A DNA stretch of 39,314 nt from positions 1 through 39,314 of the forward strand of contig CAJTYK010000019.1 of the NCBI GenBank assembly GCA_910584285.1. The letters are read 5' to 3'. A program made the position numbers and the translations under genes. Source of the stretch: an uncultured Oscillospiraceae bacterium. GTDB lineage: Bacteria; Bacillota; Clostridia; Oscillospirales; Oscillospiraceae. Within the stretch, counting starts at the first letter, position 1; every line of letters begins with the position of its first letter. The notes beneath the pieces were generated by a model. It was not told where the DNA came from. It worked only from the letters and a program-made list of their open reading frames with translations, and did not search any database. Positions 7,853 to 15,621 of the stretch are shown one piece after another.

Positions 7853-10609
7853 TTAAAAGGCGAGGGTCCCGGTGCCTAAAATGTCCTCATCCCGCCGCAG
7901 CGCCGAGGTCTCCCTGACTAGGGCCGTTGCCAGTTCTGCCAAAACAAGGGCGAACTCATCCCCATCCACATGGCTGCAAAAGTTGACAAAAAACGGATTT
8001 TTGGAAAATGTACTCCCAAATTTGGACATTTCGCCGTAGCTGTGGTCTTGGGCATTCAGCGCTTTTTCTATGTTCTGATATACCAGCTTGCAACATTTGA
8101 AAAAATCAGAGACGTTGGCCCGCTCGGGCAGGCCGTGGTCTACCGCGTCCGCCTGCCGCTTGAGGATATTATACGTCATATCAAAATGTTGGAACGGGAT
8201 GGCGCAGTCCCCATACTCGTTTGACCATTTTAGGAAGTCATCGTATAGGGAGCACTCTTGAATCCATTCCTGCCAGCGGTTGTTTGCTGTGGAACGGCCG
8301 TTTTTTTCCCTCCAAGTAACGACTGCCTGCCGCAGGCCCCCGTGCAGTGCGTTAAAATATTCCTTCTGGGTAAAGGAATTCACCACAAAGTTCAGGATAT
8401 TGAAGCAGGCGTAGCGGAAGCTGGCGGACAGGTATATATTTTCCGGCGAGATCGTGACCTGCCCGTCCATGGTGACGTTTGTAACGTTTTTCTCCGTTTT
8501 GGCCTCCTCAGCCAAGCTTTGGATGGCAAACCCGTAGGTCAAGGTTTGTACCGTCCGCTGGGGGTCTCGCTTTGTGTCCCGCACATTGGTAAAGAACATC
8601 CCCAAAAGCTCCAAGGTATTGAGAAATTTTTTGAAGTCCCCCTTCCGCTGTCTAACCTGATCCTCGGGAGGCTCCGTACCAAAAATCGCATCAAAAATGC
8701 CGGTGTCCTCGAGCTTGATCCGGAAGACGCGGTCAAGCTGTCCCGTGCTGACAGACCCGATCTGGGACTCATTTGTCCGCTTTATCGACGGGTTCATCGG
8801 CATATCCCCGGGGCCCTCATACCAAAAGGACGTATAGAGGATCTCGTTGGACCACCGTCCGGCGATGGAGGTCCCCAAGACATCCCGAAGGGTATATTGA
8901 AGGGTCAGCTTATTGTTGGTGGAAGTTCGGTACATCTCGTAGAGGCGGGGCAGCACCAGGGAATAGGACGCCAGAACGCAGTGAACCAACTCCTTGGACA
9001 GGATGCCACAGCGGGAAGAAAAATACAGGCTTTGGAGCAGTTCGCCATAGTTGTAGGTCCGCGCGCCCTCGCTCGCCAGGAAATAAAACGGGGTGTCTTG
9101 GACCGGCTTGGATCGCCGTTTTGACTGGATATAGCCGAAGATCTCCACACTCCTGCGCTCCAGCGGCATGCTGAGCCAGTTGTGCAGCAACGTGAACTCC
9201 TCCGTGCCCTCCAACTTCTCCCCGGCAAACTGGTTATAGAGGTACCGCAGCATATGCATATACCGCTGCTCCCGCTGCTCTGGGCTGGCGTCTTTGAAGC
9301 TGGACTCGTCCTCTATCCGAAGTGCGAGCAACAGGTTTTTAAACTTCCTTAGGTTCCGCTCCTCAAGGAAATGCCGCTTTGTCCCCTCCATGTCAAAGTA
9401 GATCCCGTATACGGTAGCAACATACCGCAGGATCAACTCCTTCATGGGAAGTTCCTTTTCCGCCTCCCCTGGCAGCAGAACCCGCACCAGATTTTTTTCA
9501 GAGCCAATATCGACGTTCAGCCGCCGTTCCCCCGGATAGTCCGCGTAATCCAAATTGGGCATATATATCTTATATTTGGGGAGGATGAGCTTTTGGATAT
9601 ACTGGACTGCCTGGGACATACGCTCCCGCTTCTCCAAGTAGGGGGACGTCTCCCCGATATGCCTCGAGCAGACACTGAGCAGGCGGTTCTCATCATAGGT
9701 TGTCAGCACCACCACCCCCGGGATCTGCAGGTACTCATATATCTGCCCGCAAATGGTGTACGCATCCTTTTGCTGGGTATGCCTAACCTTATGTTCCTGT
9801 GTACGGTTGATGGTCTCAAAGAGGTCGATGTCGTCCAAGGCGATGATTAAGTAATACCGCAACTTTCCCCTGTTGCTGTCAAGGCGGCTTAAAAAATCTA
9901 AGAATTTGTAGACCAGCCCTTGGAATTTTTCGGCCAGGGAATAGCTGCTGTTCAGATTCTGGAGCCTGCGCAGCACCGATTCGCCTTCCGGCTCCTGCCC
10001 CTCTTGAGAGAGATTCAGAAGGTCGTTGTATACCTGTTCAAAATCCTGGTAAAGCTGGCGTAGCTCCTCTTGGCGCACGCAGGGGGCTCCATAGCCCAAA
10101 GGATGGCTGCTCAGTCTCTTTTGGACATATTTCAGCATTCTGGCCATAATAATGGCCATGATGTCCTCTTTGCTTTTTAAAACACCGACGTCGATATATT
10201 GCAGGACAATAAATTTTGTGCTCCCGTGCCTCCTCCGGGAGCGCTCGTCCCGTTCCAATAGGAACGCGTCGTATTTTTTGTCCTCCGGGTCAAAATCTGC
10301 CAGCATATTGGCGAACGACAGCATCGCGGAGGTCTTGCCGGTTCCTCGCTCCCCGAGAAAGGGGATGACATTAAAAATCTCCTTCCGCTTCCCGGTGGCC
10401 TTTTGGGAGACGCATACGTCCAAATTCCCGTCATTCTCCTGCCAGAAGGAATCGTTCTCCCGCATGATATTTTTTAGCACGTCAATGGCTTGGAAAAATT
10501 CCTGCTTCGCATAAGAGTCCTGATAGTCTTGGATATCCTCTTGGATGACGCCGTTTCTTAACAGCTTTTCGATGCTTACCCGATGGGTATAGTGCTCAGG
10601 CCGTTCCAT
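7853..10609 (-). CDS. rdrA: RdrA: RADAR ATPase
   Basis: A 918-residue P-loop NTPase. Walker A is GERGTGKT at 86-93; Walker B is LIIALDDIDLF with the acidic pair near 259-260; a sensor-like VVVLTTYDEN follows near 300. The rest is a long helical region without membrane segments. An ATPase of this size directly upstream of the large adenosine deaminase is the defining RADAR pair; RdrA forms rings that dock on RdrB and are thought to sense infection and feed it substrate. Start choice: the frame also opens at a GTG (10651) 14 codons upstream, but the ATG at 10609 has an AGGAGAGAGGG 8-14 nt upstream and the GTG has no good ribosome site. It follows the TPR-type gene closely. Confidence 0.92.
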   Translation of the reverse strand: MERPEHYTHRVSIEKLLRNGVIQEDIQDYQDSYAKQEFFQAIDVLKNIMRENDSFWQENDGNLDVCVSQKATGKRKEIFNVIPFLGERGTGKTSAMLSFANMLADFDPEDKKYDAFLLERDERSRRRHGSTKFIVLQYIDVGVLKSKEDIMAIIMARMLKYVQKRLSSHPLGYGAPCVRQEELRQLYQDFEQVYNDLLNLSQEGQEPEGESVLRRLQNLNSSYSLAEKFQGLVYKFLDFLSRLDSNRGKLRYYLIIALDDIDLFETINRTQEHKVRHTQQKDAYTICGQIYEYLQIPGVVVLTTYDENRLLSVCSRHIGETSPYLEKRERMSQAVQYIQKLILPKYKIYMPNLDYADYPGERRLNVDIGSEKNLVRVLLPGEAEKELPMKELILRYVATVYGIYFDMEGTKRHFLEERNLRKFKNLLLALRIEDESSFKDASPEQREQRYMHMLRYLYNQFAGEKLEGTEEFTLLHNWLSMPLERRSVEIFGYIQSKRRSKPVQDTPFYFLASEGARTYNYGELLQSLYFSSRCGILSKELVHCVLASYSLVLPRLYEMYRTSTNNKLTLQYTLRDVLGTSIAGRWSNEILYTSFWYEGPGDMPMNPSIKRTNESQIGSVSTGQLDRVFRIKLEDTGIFDAIFGTEPPEDQVRQRKGDFKKFLNTLELLGMFFTNVRDTKRDPQRTVQTLTYGFAIQSLAEEAKTEKNVTNVTMDGQVTISPENIYLSASFRYACFNILNFVVNSFTQKEYFNALHGGLRQAVVTWREKNGRSTANNRWQEWIQECSLYDDFLKWSNEYGDCAIPFQHFDMTYNILKRQADAVDHGLPERANVSDFFKCCKLVYQNIEKALNAQDHSYGEMSKFGSTFSKNPFFVNFCSHVDGDEFALVLAELATALVRETSALRRDEDILGTGTLAF

Positions 10610-10682
10610 AAGCGCTGCCCTCTCTCCTGAAGTTTTATTTTTGTACTTCACGTATCCCGCATTTGCCCGGCGCAGCCGCCCC

Positions 10683-12146
10683 TCACTGCATTAGCATGTT
10701 CGTGTAGGCCAGCCTTGACTGGACAATCTCATATAAAAGGGAAACCGGTATGCTGTTTTTGTGATAATTCTCCAAGTCCCTCCACGTTTTCGATTCTGGG
10801 TTATAGACCTTCCGTAGGCACTCGTTTTCCCGATACGCCCTCGCGGCCCTCCACGCATATCTGAGATAGGCCTGCGCCTCGCTGTAACGTCCAGCAGCAA
10901 CGCAGATCTTCCAAATCCAGATATAGGTCTTAAACAGATACTGGATGCAGGGCAGGGAAAGGTTTTCCCACTGGATTGGCTTCCTCCCGGAAAACTCCCT
11001 GCAGATAATCAGCACGACCCTTCTAAAATACCCCCAAGCGGAGGAAAAGTCCCGCTTCCCCGCCTCATGGCAGGCCAGCTTGAATATGGCCCGGTAGCTC
11101 AAAGGGGTCAGCTTCACGGACCTCTCGTAATAACGGAGGGCCCGGTCCCAGTTATACTCCGTCCTTTCGATATAGCGGCCATATTCGTAGTAGATAAAGG
11201 AGTACGCCCGCTGGTCTTTTTTAGCAATCGTCTCAAATAACTTCTGATAATAGGAGCCGGCGTTCTGCTCCTGGGACGGCTCGCTCTGACAGACACGGGC
11301 CGACAGAAACAGGGTGCCCAGATATCCTGGCTCCTCGCGGTAGAGTTTTTCCAGTTCCGCCAGCAGGTATGCCGCGCTGCAATAGGTGACTTGGGGAACG
11401 CCGCCGTCCCTGCTCTGGGCGGCGGGCTTTTTGTCAATCCACCGGAAAACCTCCCGAATCTTCCGGGCAATGTTTATATTGGCGTAGCGGGCGTAAGGGG
11501 GGGCCCCGGACTCCCGCTGGAATAGGATGGTGTCCTGGTAAAACTGGCTAAAGGCCAGCAGCATATTCTCGATATAGCCATCGGCCGGGACCGTCTGCCG
11601 CCCAAGGTCCAGCTCCAGCGCCTCACCCATGTTCATCATCCGCAGGGACCGGCTGCTTTGCAGGAAGCCAAACAGCCGGGTCTTGAAAAAGAGACGGTTG
11701 ATTTCCAAAAGCTGTTCCCTCTGGGCCGTCTCTTCCTCGGAATTCCAAATATTGATAATCATTTTCTCAATCAGTTCGCGGCAGAATTTCATCTTCTTCC
11801 GTTCAGGCAGCTGATACATGACGAAAATCCTGCGGTCATCCCGCGCGATGAAGCCGGAATCTCCGATAAAGGAATCCGCCCACCTTTCGCTTATCCGACC
11901 GGGGCCGTCCCAGCGCAGGACGTCGTCCCATTCCAACCGGCCATTTCCCCATCCAAACACATTGAGATTCAAAACAACATCGAAATCCGTGCCGTAATCC
12001 TTCCCGAGTTCCATCTCCGCATCCTTTTGGGAATGCACCGGCTTATCGCAAAACAGGCAGCCCACCAAATAAAAAAACTCCTTGATGACCTCTAGCACCG
12101 GTGCCTCATCCACCGGACGAATCAGCCGTAGCGTACTGACACACAT
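10683..12146 (-). CDS. Unrecognised TPR-type protein inside the RADAR operon
   Basis: A 487-residue soluble protein of no family I can name. Residues about 1-160 form a mixed alpha/beta domain (VIKEFFYLVGCLFCDKP helix, DFDVVLNLNVFGWG and RRIFVMYQL strands). The C-terminal part from about 240 is helical, with at least two TPR-like repeats around 310-380 (FIYYEYGRYIERTEYNWDRA, ALRYYERSVKLTPLSYRA, then FKLACHEAGKRDFSSAWGYF). It has no signal peptide or membrane segment. It sits 33 nt after the SLATT-like gene and a short distance before rdrA, with its own GGAGGGG ribosome site, so it is a stable operon member. Known RADAR loci have rdrA, rdrB and a membrane accessory; this extra gene may be a scaffold, sensor or RdrA adaptor (inference). 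Confidence 0.8.
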   Translation of the reverse strand: MCVSTLRLIRPVDEAPVLEVIKEFFYLVGCLFCDKPVHSQKDAEMELGKDYGTDFDVVLNLNVFGWGNGRLEWDDVLRWDGPGRISERWADSFIGDSGFIARDDRRIFVMYQLPERKKMKFCRELIEKMIINIWNSEEETAQREQLLEINRLFFKTRLFGFLQSSRSLRMMNMGEALELDLGRQTVPADGYIENMLLAFSQFYQDTILFQRESGAPPYARYANINIARKIREVFRWIDKKPAAQSRDGGVPQVTYCSAAYLLAELEKLYREEPGYLGTLFLSARVCQSEPSQEQNAGSYYQKLFETIAKKDQRAYSFIYYEYGRYIERTEYNWDRALRYYERSVKLTPLSYRAIFKLACHEAGKRDFSSAWGYFRRVVLIICREFSGRKPIQWENLSLPCIQYLFKTYIWIWKICVAAGRYSEAQAYLRYAWRAARAYRENECLRKVYNPESKTWRDLENYHKNSIPVSLLYEIVQSRLAYTNMLMQ

Positions 12147-12179
12147 CTCTTACCCCTCCAATTTCAGATGTACACGCAA

Positions 12180-12827
12180 TCAACCGACTCCGTCCGCCTG
12201 TACGTTTGTCCCTTGAAAATTGACGACACTGTGTTCGAAGTGCGCAATGTCAGCCTCAAGAATCTGTAATGCTTCCCGCATAAAATCCTTCTCGCCTGTC
12301 AGGCCGGACAAATGCCGGATCATTGCGATGTTCAGCCTATGATATGCGGTACTGTGCCTGACCCATGTGCCTTTATAATTCCGACGTTTAAATTCGATAA
12401 GCACGCAGGCTATGAGCAAAGCCAGCGCAAGGAAAAGGGGTACAAGCAGGCAGGCGTAGGTCCGTACGGCATCGGCCAGCGTGGCGGATACCTCTGAGTC
12501 TGAAGAAATGGCTTGCGCAATGGAAAGTAGGCTGACAACAGCGGTTCCTGATCCCCCGGTTTCTAAGAGAAGCAGGAGGACGGAGAGCCAGCTCCAGTAG
12601 CGCATCTTGTTTTCCCTACTCTTATCTCGTATCTGCCGATAAGCGTTTTCAAACAACTGGTAAAACAGCTTTTCCCCATCGTCCTGAAATTCTGACTCCA
12701 AGGCCTTCAGGCAGGATTCATACAGTTCTTCCGCTCGGTCGTTTAAAAGGCCGCTTTCCCGTTCCCGTGCGCCGCTTGCCATTCCCCGGACCCCATTCGG
12801 AGCAGCCGACCCTTGTTGGTTGCACAT
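12180..12827 (-). CDS. rdrD: SLATT-like two-TM membrane accessory protein of RADAR
   Basis: A 215-residue protein: a soluble helical N-terminus (about 1-75, acidic ELYESCLKALESEFQDD helix), two hydrophobic segments (about 77-105 and 124-146) separated by a short loop, then a cytoplasmic helical tail with a RRNYKGTWVRHSTAYHRLN stretch. This two-helix membrane layout with a following Tyr/Arg-rich helix fits the SLATT class, thought to form membrane effector channels in nucleotide-linked defence systems and reported as one RADAR accessory. The SLATT label is moderate; another two-TM family is possible. Start choice: an ATG at 12899 opens the same frame, but the ATG at 12827 has GGGAGGG 6 nt upstream and lies about 85 nt inside the transcript predicted from the promoter at 12920. 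First gene of the operon. Confidence 0.72.
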   Translation of the reverse strand: MCNQQGSAAPNGVRGMASGARERESGLLNDRAEELYESCLKALESEFQDDGEKLFYQLFENAYRQIRDKSRENKMRYWSWLSVLLLLLETGGSGTAVVSLLSIAQAISSDSEVSATLADAVRTYACLLVPLFLALALLIACVLIEFKRRNYKGTWVRHSTAYHRLNIAMIRHLSGLTGEKDFMREALQILEADIAHFEHSVVNFQGTNVQADGVG

Positions 12828-12911
12828 AACTGTCCCTCCCCTTTTAGACTGACGACATCCGGCGCAAAGCGCCACCGCGATATCTCCGTCCAATCCCATA
12901 TCATTTCCATT

Positions 12912-12935
12912 TTTCCAATATTATAGCATGAAATT
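12912..12935 (-). promoter_or_regulatory. Candidate extended -10 promoter of the RADAR operon
   Basis: On the minus strand a perfect TATAAT (complement of 12920-12925) is preceded by TGC, the extended -10 element, in a very AT-rich stretch. No good -35 is present, as is usual for extended -10 promoters. Transcription would start near 12912 and give a leader of about 85 nt before the ATG at 12827. Confidence 0.5.
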
Positions 12936-13082
12936 TTGTAAAAATCTATACGGACTTTTGTAAGTTTCCTATAAACGTCAAATAGAGGCTGCCCTCTGTC
13001 AACGCCGGTGCGATTTTGCGGTTTTTCATTGAATAGCGGATGTCGAGAAATGGCAAGCATGTACAGACTTTGAATCATTATA

Positions 13083-13155
13083 CTTGCCGGTTTGAAGCCC
13101 GTCAAGCCTGGAACAAGCTGATAAATCAGGGGTTGGCAGGTTTCAAACTGGCAAG
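13083..13155. repeat. Spaced inverted repeat upstream of the RADAR promoter
   Basis: CTTGCCGGTTTGAA (13083-13096) and TTCAAACTGGCAAG (13142-13155) are inverted copies differing at one position and separated by 45 nt. They lie about 160 nt upstream of the RADAR promoter in a stretch with no gene (12900-13253). They could be an operator, a recombinase site or the arms of a structured RNA; the sequence alone does not decide. Confidence 0.55.
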
Positions 13156-13253
13156 TGAGATGGCGTATAAGAGCTGTATACACCCCTGTGCCAACCGCCG
13201 AAAATCGACATTCTCTGCTTGGCGTTGACAGTGATATCCCTTTCTAATTCCGG

Positions 13254-13409
13254 AAAAATTTGTCCTTTAAGTGCAGCCCTAGTTTTTGCCCCCTCTCTCA
13301 AGCCCCATTTTAGGGCCGTTTTTAGTGGAAAAAGATTAAGGACAAACCAGCCAACCCGTTGCACCGCAAGGGTTTTCCGATTTGTCCTTATTATGCCATA
13401 AGGGCACAC
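13254..13409. repeat. Right copy of the ~156-bp direct repeat bounding the defence island
   Basis: Same orientation and almost the same sequence as 2723-2879, including the TTTGTCCTT inverted motifs and the inner AACCC...GGGTT stem (one loop base differs, one outer-arm base differs). Its last bases GGGCACAC run directly into the C-terminal coding part of a tyrosine recombinase at 13405. It marks the right end of the island. Confidence 0.9.
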
Positions 13410-13575
13410 ATTCTGCACGAATATGGCGAACGCGGGCATGGATGTCAAGACCCTGCAATACCTGATGGGCCACTCTGACGTGGGTGTCACGCTGAACATT
13501 TACACTCACGCCAGCTATGACCGGGCAGCGGAACAGATGGCAAAGCTCGTTGATTTCCGGGATGCCGCAGGTTGA
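13405..13575 (+). pseudogene. C-terminal remnant of a tyrosine recombinase/integrase
   Basis: From 13405 the plus frame reads HTFCTNMANAGMDVKTLQYL, then GHSDVGVTLNIYTHASYDR and ends with a TGA at 13573-13575. These are the catalytic box-II motifs of phage/ICE tyrosine recombinases: the His after the (missing) Arg, the GHS His, and the IYTH tyrosine nucleophile. Everything upstream of the RHT motif is missing: the same frame hits a stop at 13399 inside the direct repeat. About 55 residues of a protein normally near 380-400 remain, so it is inactive. It is probably the integrase of the element whose RepA_N module lies left of the island, cut by insertion or recombination at the repeat. Confidence 0.82.
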
Positions 13576-13759
13576 GCAAGCTGAAAAAACCGGGTTGTTC
13601 CTGCACCATTTACTACACCACTTACTACACTATTTGCCCGAAAACCTATGCAGATTTACGGAGATTTACGTGGGAAACGGGCAGCGCACCAAAAACGGGA
13701 AAGACGCCAAACCCATTGATATAACGGCGTTTGCAGACTTATAAAGGGAAATGTGAGAT
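13576..13759 (+). other. Non-coding stretch with paired short direct repeats, possible att arm
   Basis: The 184 nt between the integrase remnant and the phosphatase gene contain two adjacent short direct repeats: ACTACACCA/ACTACACTA (about 13612-13634) and AGATTTACG twice (about 13652-13670). Short direct repeats just after an int gene are typical of recombinase arm-binding sites, so this may be the residual attachment region of the element. No core site could be proven. Confidence 0.3.
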
Positions 13760-14218
13760 ATGACGAAAATCTTGTTTATTTGCCACGGCAATATCTGCCG
13801 GAGTCCCATGGCCGAGTTCGTGATGAAGGACTTGGTTCGGCAGGTCGGACTGGAATCCCAATTCCACATCGAGTCCGCCGCCACCAGTACGGAGGAGATT
13901 GGCAACCCGGTTTATCCTCCGGCCCGGCGCAAGCTGGCCGAGCATGGTATCAGCTGCGAAGGCAAGAGGGCGCGGCAGCTCACCAACGGCGACTACGACC
14001 AATACGACTTCCTGATTGGGATGGATCGGGCCAACCTGCGGAATATGCACCGCATCTGCGGCGGCGACTTCGCCGGGAAGCTGCATCTGCTGATGGACTA
14101 TACCGACCGCCCCGGCGATGTAGCGGATCCGTGGTATACGGACGATTTCGAGACCACCTGGCGGGATGTGCTGGAGGGCTGTCAAGGTCTGCTGGGACAA
14201 CTCACGGATTGCCGATGA
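13760..14218 (+). CDS. Low-molecular-weight protein-tyrosine phosphatase
   Basis: A 152-residue protein of the usual family length. The phosphate-binding loop CHGNICRS places the nucleophile at Cys8 and the anion-binding Arg at 14; the general-acid motif is DPWY with Asp123. The enzyme hydrolyses phosphotyrosine (or arsenate/phosphoarginine in relatives) on cytoplasmic proteins. All catalytic residues are present. An AAAGGGA lies before the ATG. It is the first intact gene to the right of the integrase remnant and is followed 33 nt later by the broken DUF1016 gene. No kinase or polysaccharide export partner is nearby, so its substrate is unknown. Confidence 0.92.
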   Translation: MTKILFICHGNICRSPMAEFVMKDLVRQVGLESQFHIESAATSTEEIGNPVYPPARRKLAEHGISCEGKRARQLTNGDYDQYDFLIGMDRANLRNMHRICGGDFAGKLHLLMDYTDRPGDVADPWYTDDFETTWRDVLEGCQGLLGQLTDCR

Positions 14219-14251
14219 TCAAACAATAAAGCTAAAACAGGAGAGCAGAGC

Positions 14252-14791
14252 ATGGGTGAACAGATAGTCCATCGGAATAACGATTTCAATAAAATCATGG
14301 CAATCATTGAGGAATCCCGCACCCGGGCAATCAAGGCAGTGAATGCCGAGTTGATTCGGATGTATTGGGAGGTCGGTGAGTATCTGTCCGGTCTCTGTGC
14401 GAACGCGGCGTTTGGCGATAAGGTCATTGATGAGGTTGCTTCCTTTATCGCGGGAAGCGGAACAAACGTAAAGGGTTTTAACCGCCGCGGCCTCTATCGC
14501 ATGAAGTAGTTCTATGAAACTTACAGGGGGGATGAATTTGTGTCAGCACTGCTGACACAAATCAGTTGGACGAACCACCTGCAAATCCTATCTGGCGCCA
14601 AGTCCGTTGAGGAGCGGCACTTTTATCTGCAGCTCTGTGCAAAAGAACAGTATTCCTCGCGGGACTTGGAGCGTCAAATCGGCAGTGCATATTATGAACG
14701 GTATATGTTGTCCGCCCAAAAGCCCGTGCCGGAGAACACCCCACAGAATGTGCGTAGCAGCATTTTAGACACCTATCTTGGGTTGTGGTGA
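14252..14791 (+). pseudogene. Broken YhcG/DUF1016 nuclease-family gene
   Basis: The frame from the ATG at 14252 reads as the N-terminal DUF1016 domain (a NNDFNKIMAIIEESRTRAI helix, then MYWEVGEYLS). It hits a TAG at 14506-14508 where relatives have Gln in the LYRMKQFYE motif. The same frame then continues without gaps through SWTNHLQILSGAKSVEER and RDLERQIGSAYYERYML to a TGA at 14789. The normal C-terminal PD-(D/E)xK nuclease domain is absent: the gene runs into an IS200 remnant. It is therefore doubly broken, by a nonsense mutation and a 3' truncation. Intact relatives are implicated in DNA processing and defence. Confidence 0.85.
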
Positions 14792-14792
14792 C

Positions 14793-15002
14793 TTAACGCG
14801 ATAACCATATATGGATATGATCCGGGCATGCTTGTGCCTCAATAATTTCTACTCCTTTCTGCTCACTCAGTTTTCTCAATATAAATCCGATATCCTTTTT
14901 GATTTCCCCGTATATCGCCATTCTCCGATACTTCGGTACAAACACAATATGGTATTGACATCTCCACCTCGTATGTTTTAAACTATTTATGTCTTTCTCC
15001 AT
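14793..15002 (-). pseudogene. tnpA: Truncated IS200/IS605 transposase TnpA
   Basis: 69 residues with the TnpA N-terminal signature (RWRCQYHIVFVPKYRR, then an EAQACPDHIHI segment carrying the HUH metal-binding histidines). The reading frame diverges right after the HUH motif and stops, so the helix with the catalytic tyrosine is missing; the complete protein is about 130-150 residues. An AAGGAGG precedes the ATG. The break coincides with the 3' end of the DUF1016 remnant, so one deletion or insertion event may explain both truncations. Confidence 0.85.
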
Positions 15003-15286
15003 TTGAAAAGCCTCCTTGATTAATTGATGTTGGTCGGCAAACCCTTAAACAAAGAGTCTTTTTGTCCATAGCTAAAGCTTTTTCTTGCCATTGGCAGAGC
15101 CAGTGATCGTCTACCAATAGAAAAGGAGCGCAAGCCGCACATCGACTTGCGCTCCTTTTGCCAGGGCCAATAATAATTTTCCTTGATAGTACAGGGTTCT
15201 GCAGATACATGTCAGAGGCCCTAATAGGGTGGAACCAACCGCCGCAGATATATCTTTGTAAGACATTTCTATCTTATGCCATATAT
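15003..15286. other. Non-coding stretch with one strong hairpin
   Basis: No credible ORF. It holds a 14-bp perfect stem at 15121-15134/15146-15159 (AAAAGGAGCGCAAG and its complement) with an 11-nt loop, which could be a bidirectional terminator or the end hairpin of the former IS200 copy. Confidence 0.5.
15121..15159. terminator. Bidirectional terminator-type hairpin
   Basis: A perfect 14-bp stem flanked by A-run/T-run arms, so it is T-tailed in both directions. No intact gene leads into it now, which fits a decayed neighbourhood. Confidence 0.65.
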
Positions 15287-15323
15287 AAAAAGGCTGGGAA
15301 GCACTGCAAGAAGCTTCCCAGCC
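15287..15323 (-). terminator. Terminator of the uronate/pentose operon
   Basis: GGCTGGGAAGC (15292-15302) pairs perfectly with 15313-15323, and on the minus strand is followed by TTTTTATAT. It lies 30 nt after the stop codon of the transketolase remnant and ends the minus-strand operon that starts far to the right. Confidence 0.8.
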
Positions 15324-15352
15324 GGATATTAGCGAGGGTCAGAAGCAACTAT

Positions 15353-15560
15353 CTATCTGCTGATGATCTCTGCGATATATTTCGCACACAGCCCGAATTG
15401 CTCCAGCGATTCCTCGGTGGGGCCGGAGTGGCCGAACTCATTGTTGACGCCCATTCGCTCTACGGGTCAGACAATCCCGCGCTGGCCAATCACTTCGGCG
15501 CTGATGCCCTGTTCTGTCAGCAGTTTGACTGCTTCCAGTGTCTCCAATATCAACAGGGCG
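15353..15560 (-). pseudogene. Remnant of transketolase C-terminal subunit
   Basis: The minus frame reads LEAVKLLTEQGISAEVIGQ, a TGA, and then PVERMGVNNEFGHSGPTEES...LEQFGLCAKYIAEI before a TAG at 15353. Both pieces are recognisable parts of the transketolase C-terminal domain found in split bacterial transketolases; the roughly 50 residues that normally separate them are missing, and the N-terminal two thirds are gone. This is a decayed gene of sugar catabolism at the tail of the uxuA/oxidoreductase operon. The identification rests on motif memory of the R(V/M)GVNDxFGxSG segment. Confidence 0.68.
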
Positions 15561-15621
15561 TTTAATGTCCTGGACTTTAACAGAAAAACCTAATCCATAA
15601 ACGCTCTCACGACAGTTCCTC

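Noticed and set aside
12743..13183. A 146-codon minus-strand frame upstream of the RADAR operon
   Set aside because: Crosses the promoter and the inverted repeat and has no conserved pattern or ribosome site.
13517..13744. A 75-codon frame after the integrase remnant
   Set aside because: It translates short direct repeats (HHLLHHLLHY) in a region better explained as recombinase arm sites.
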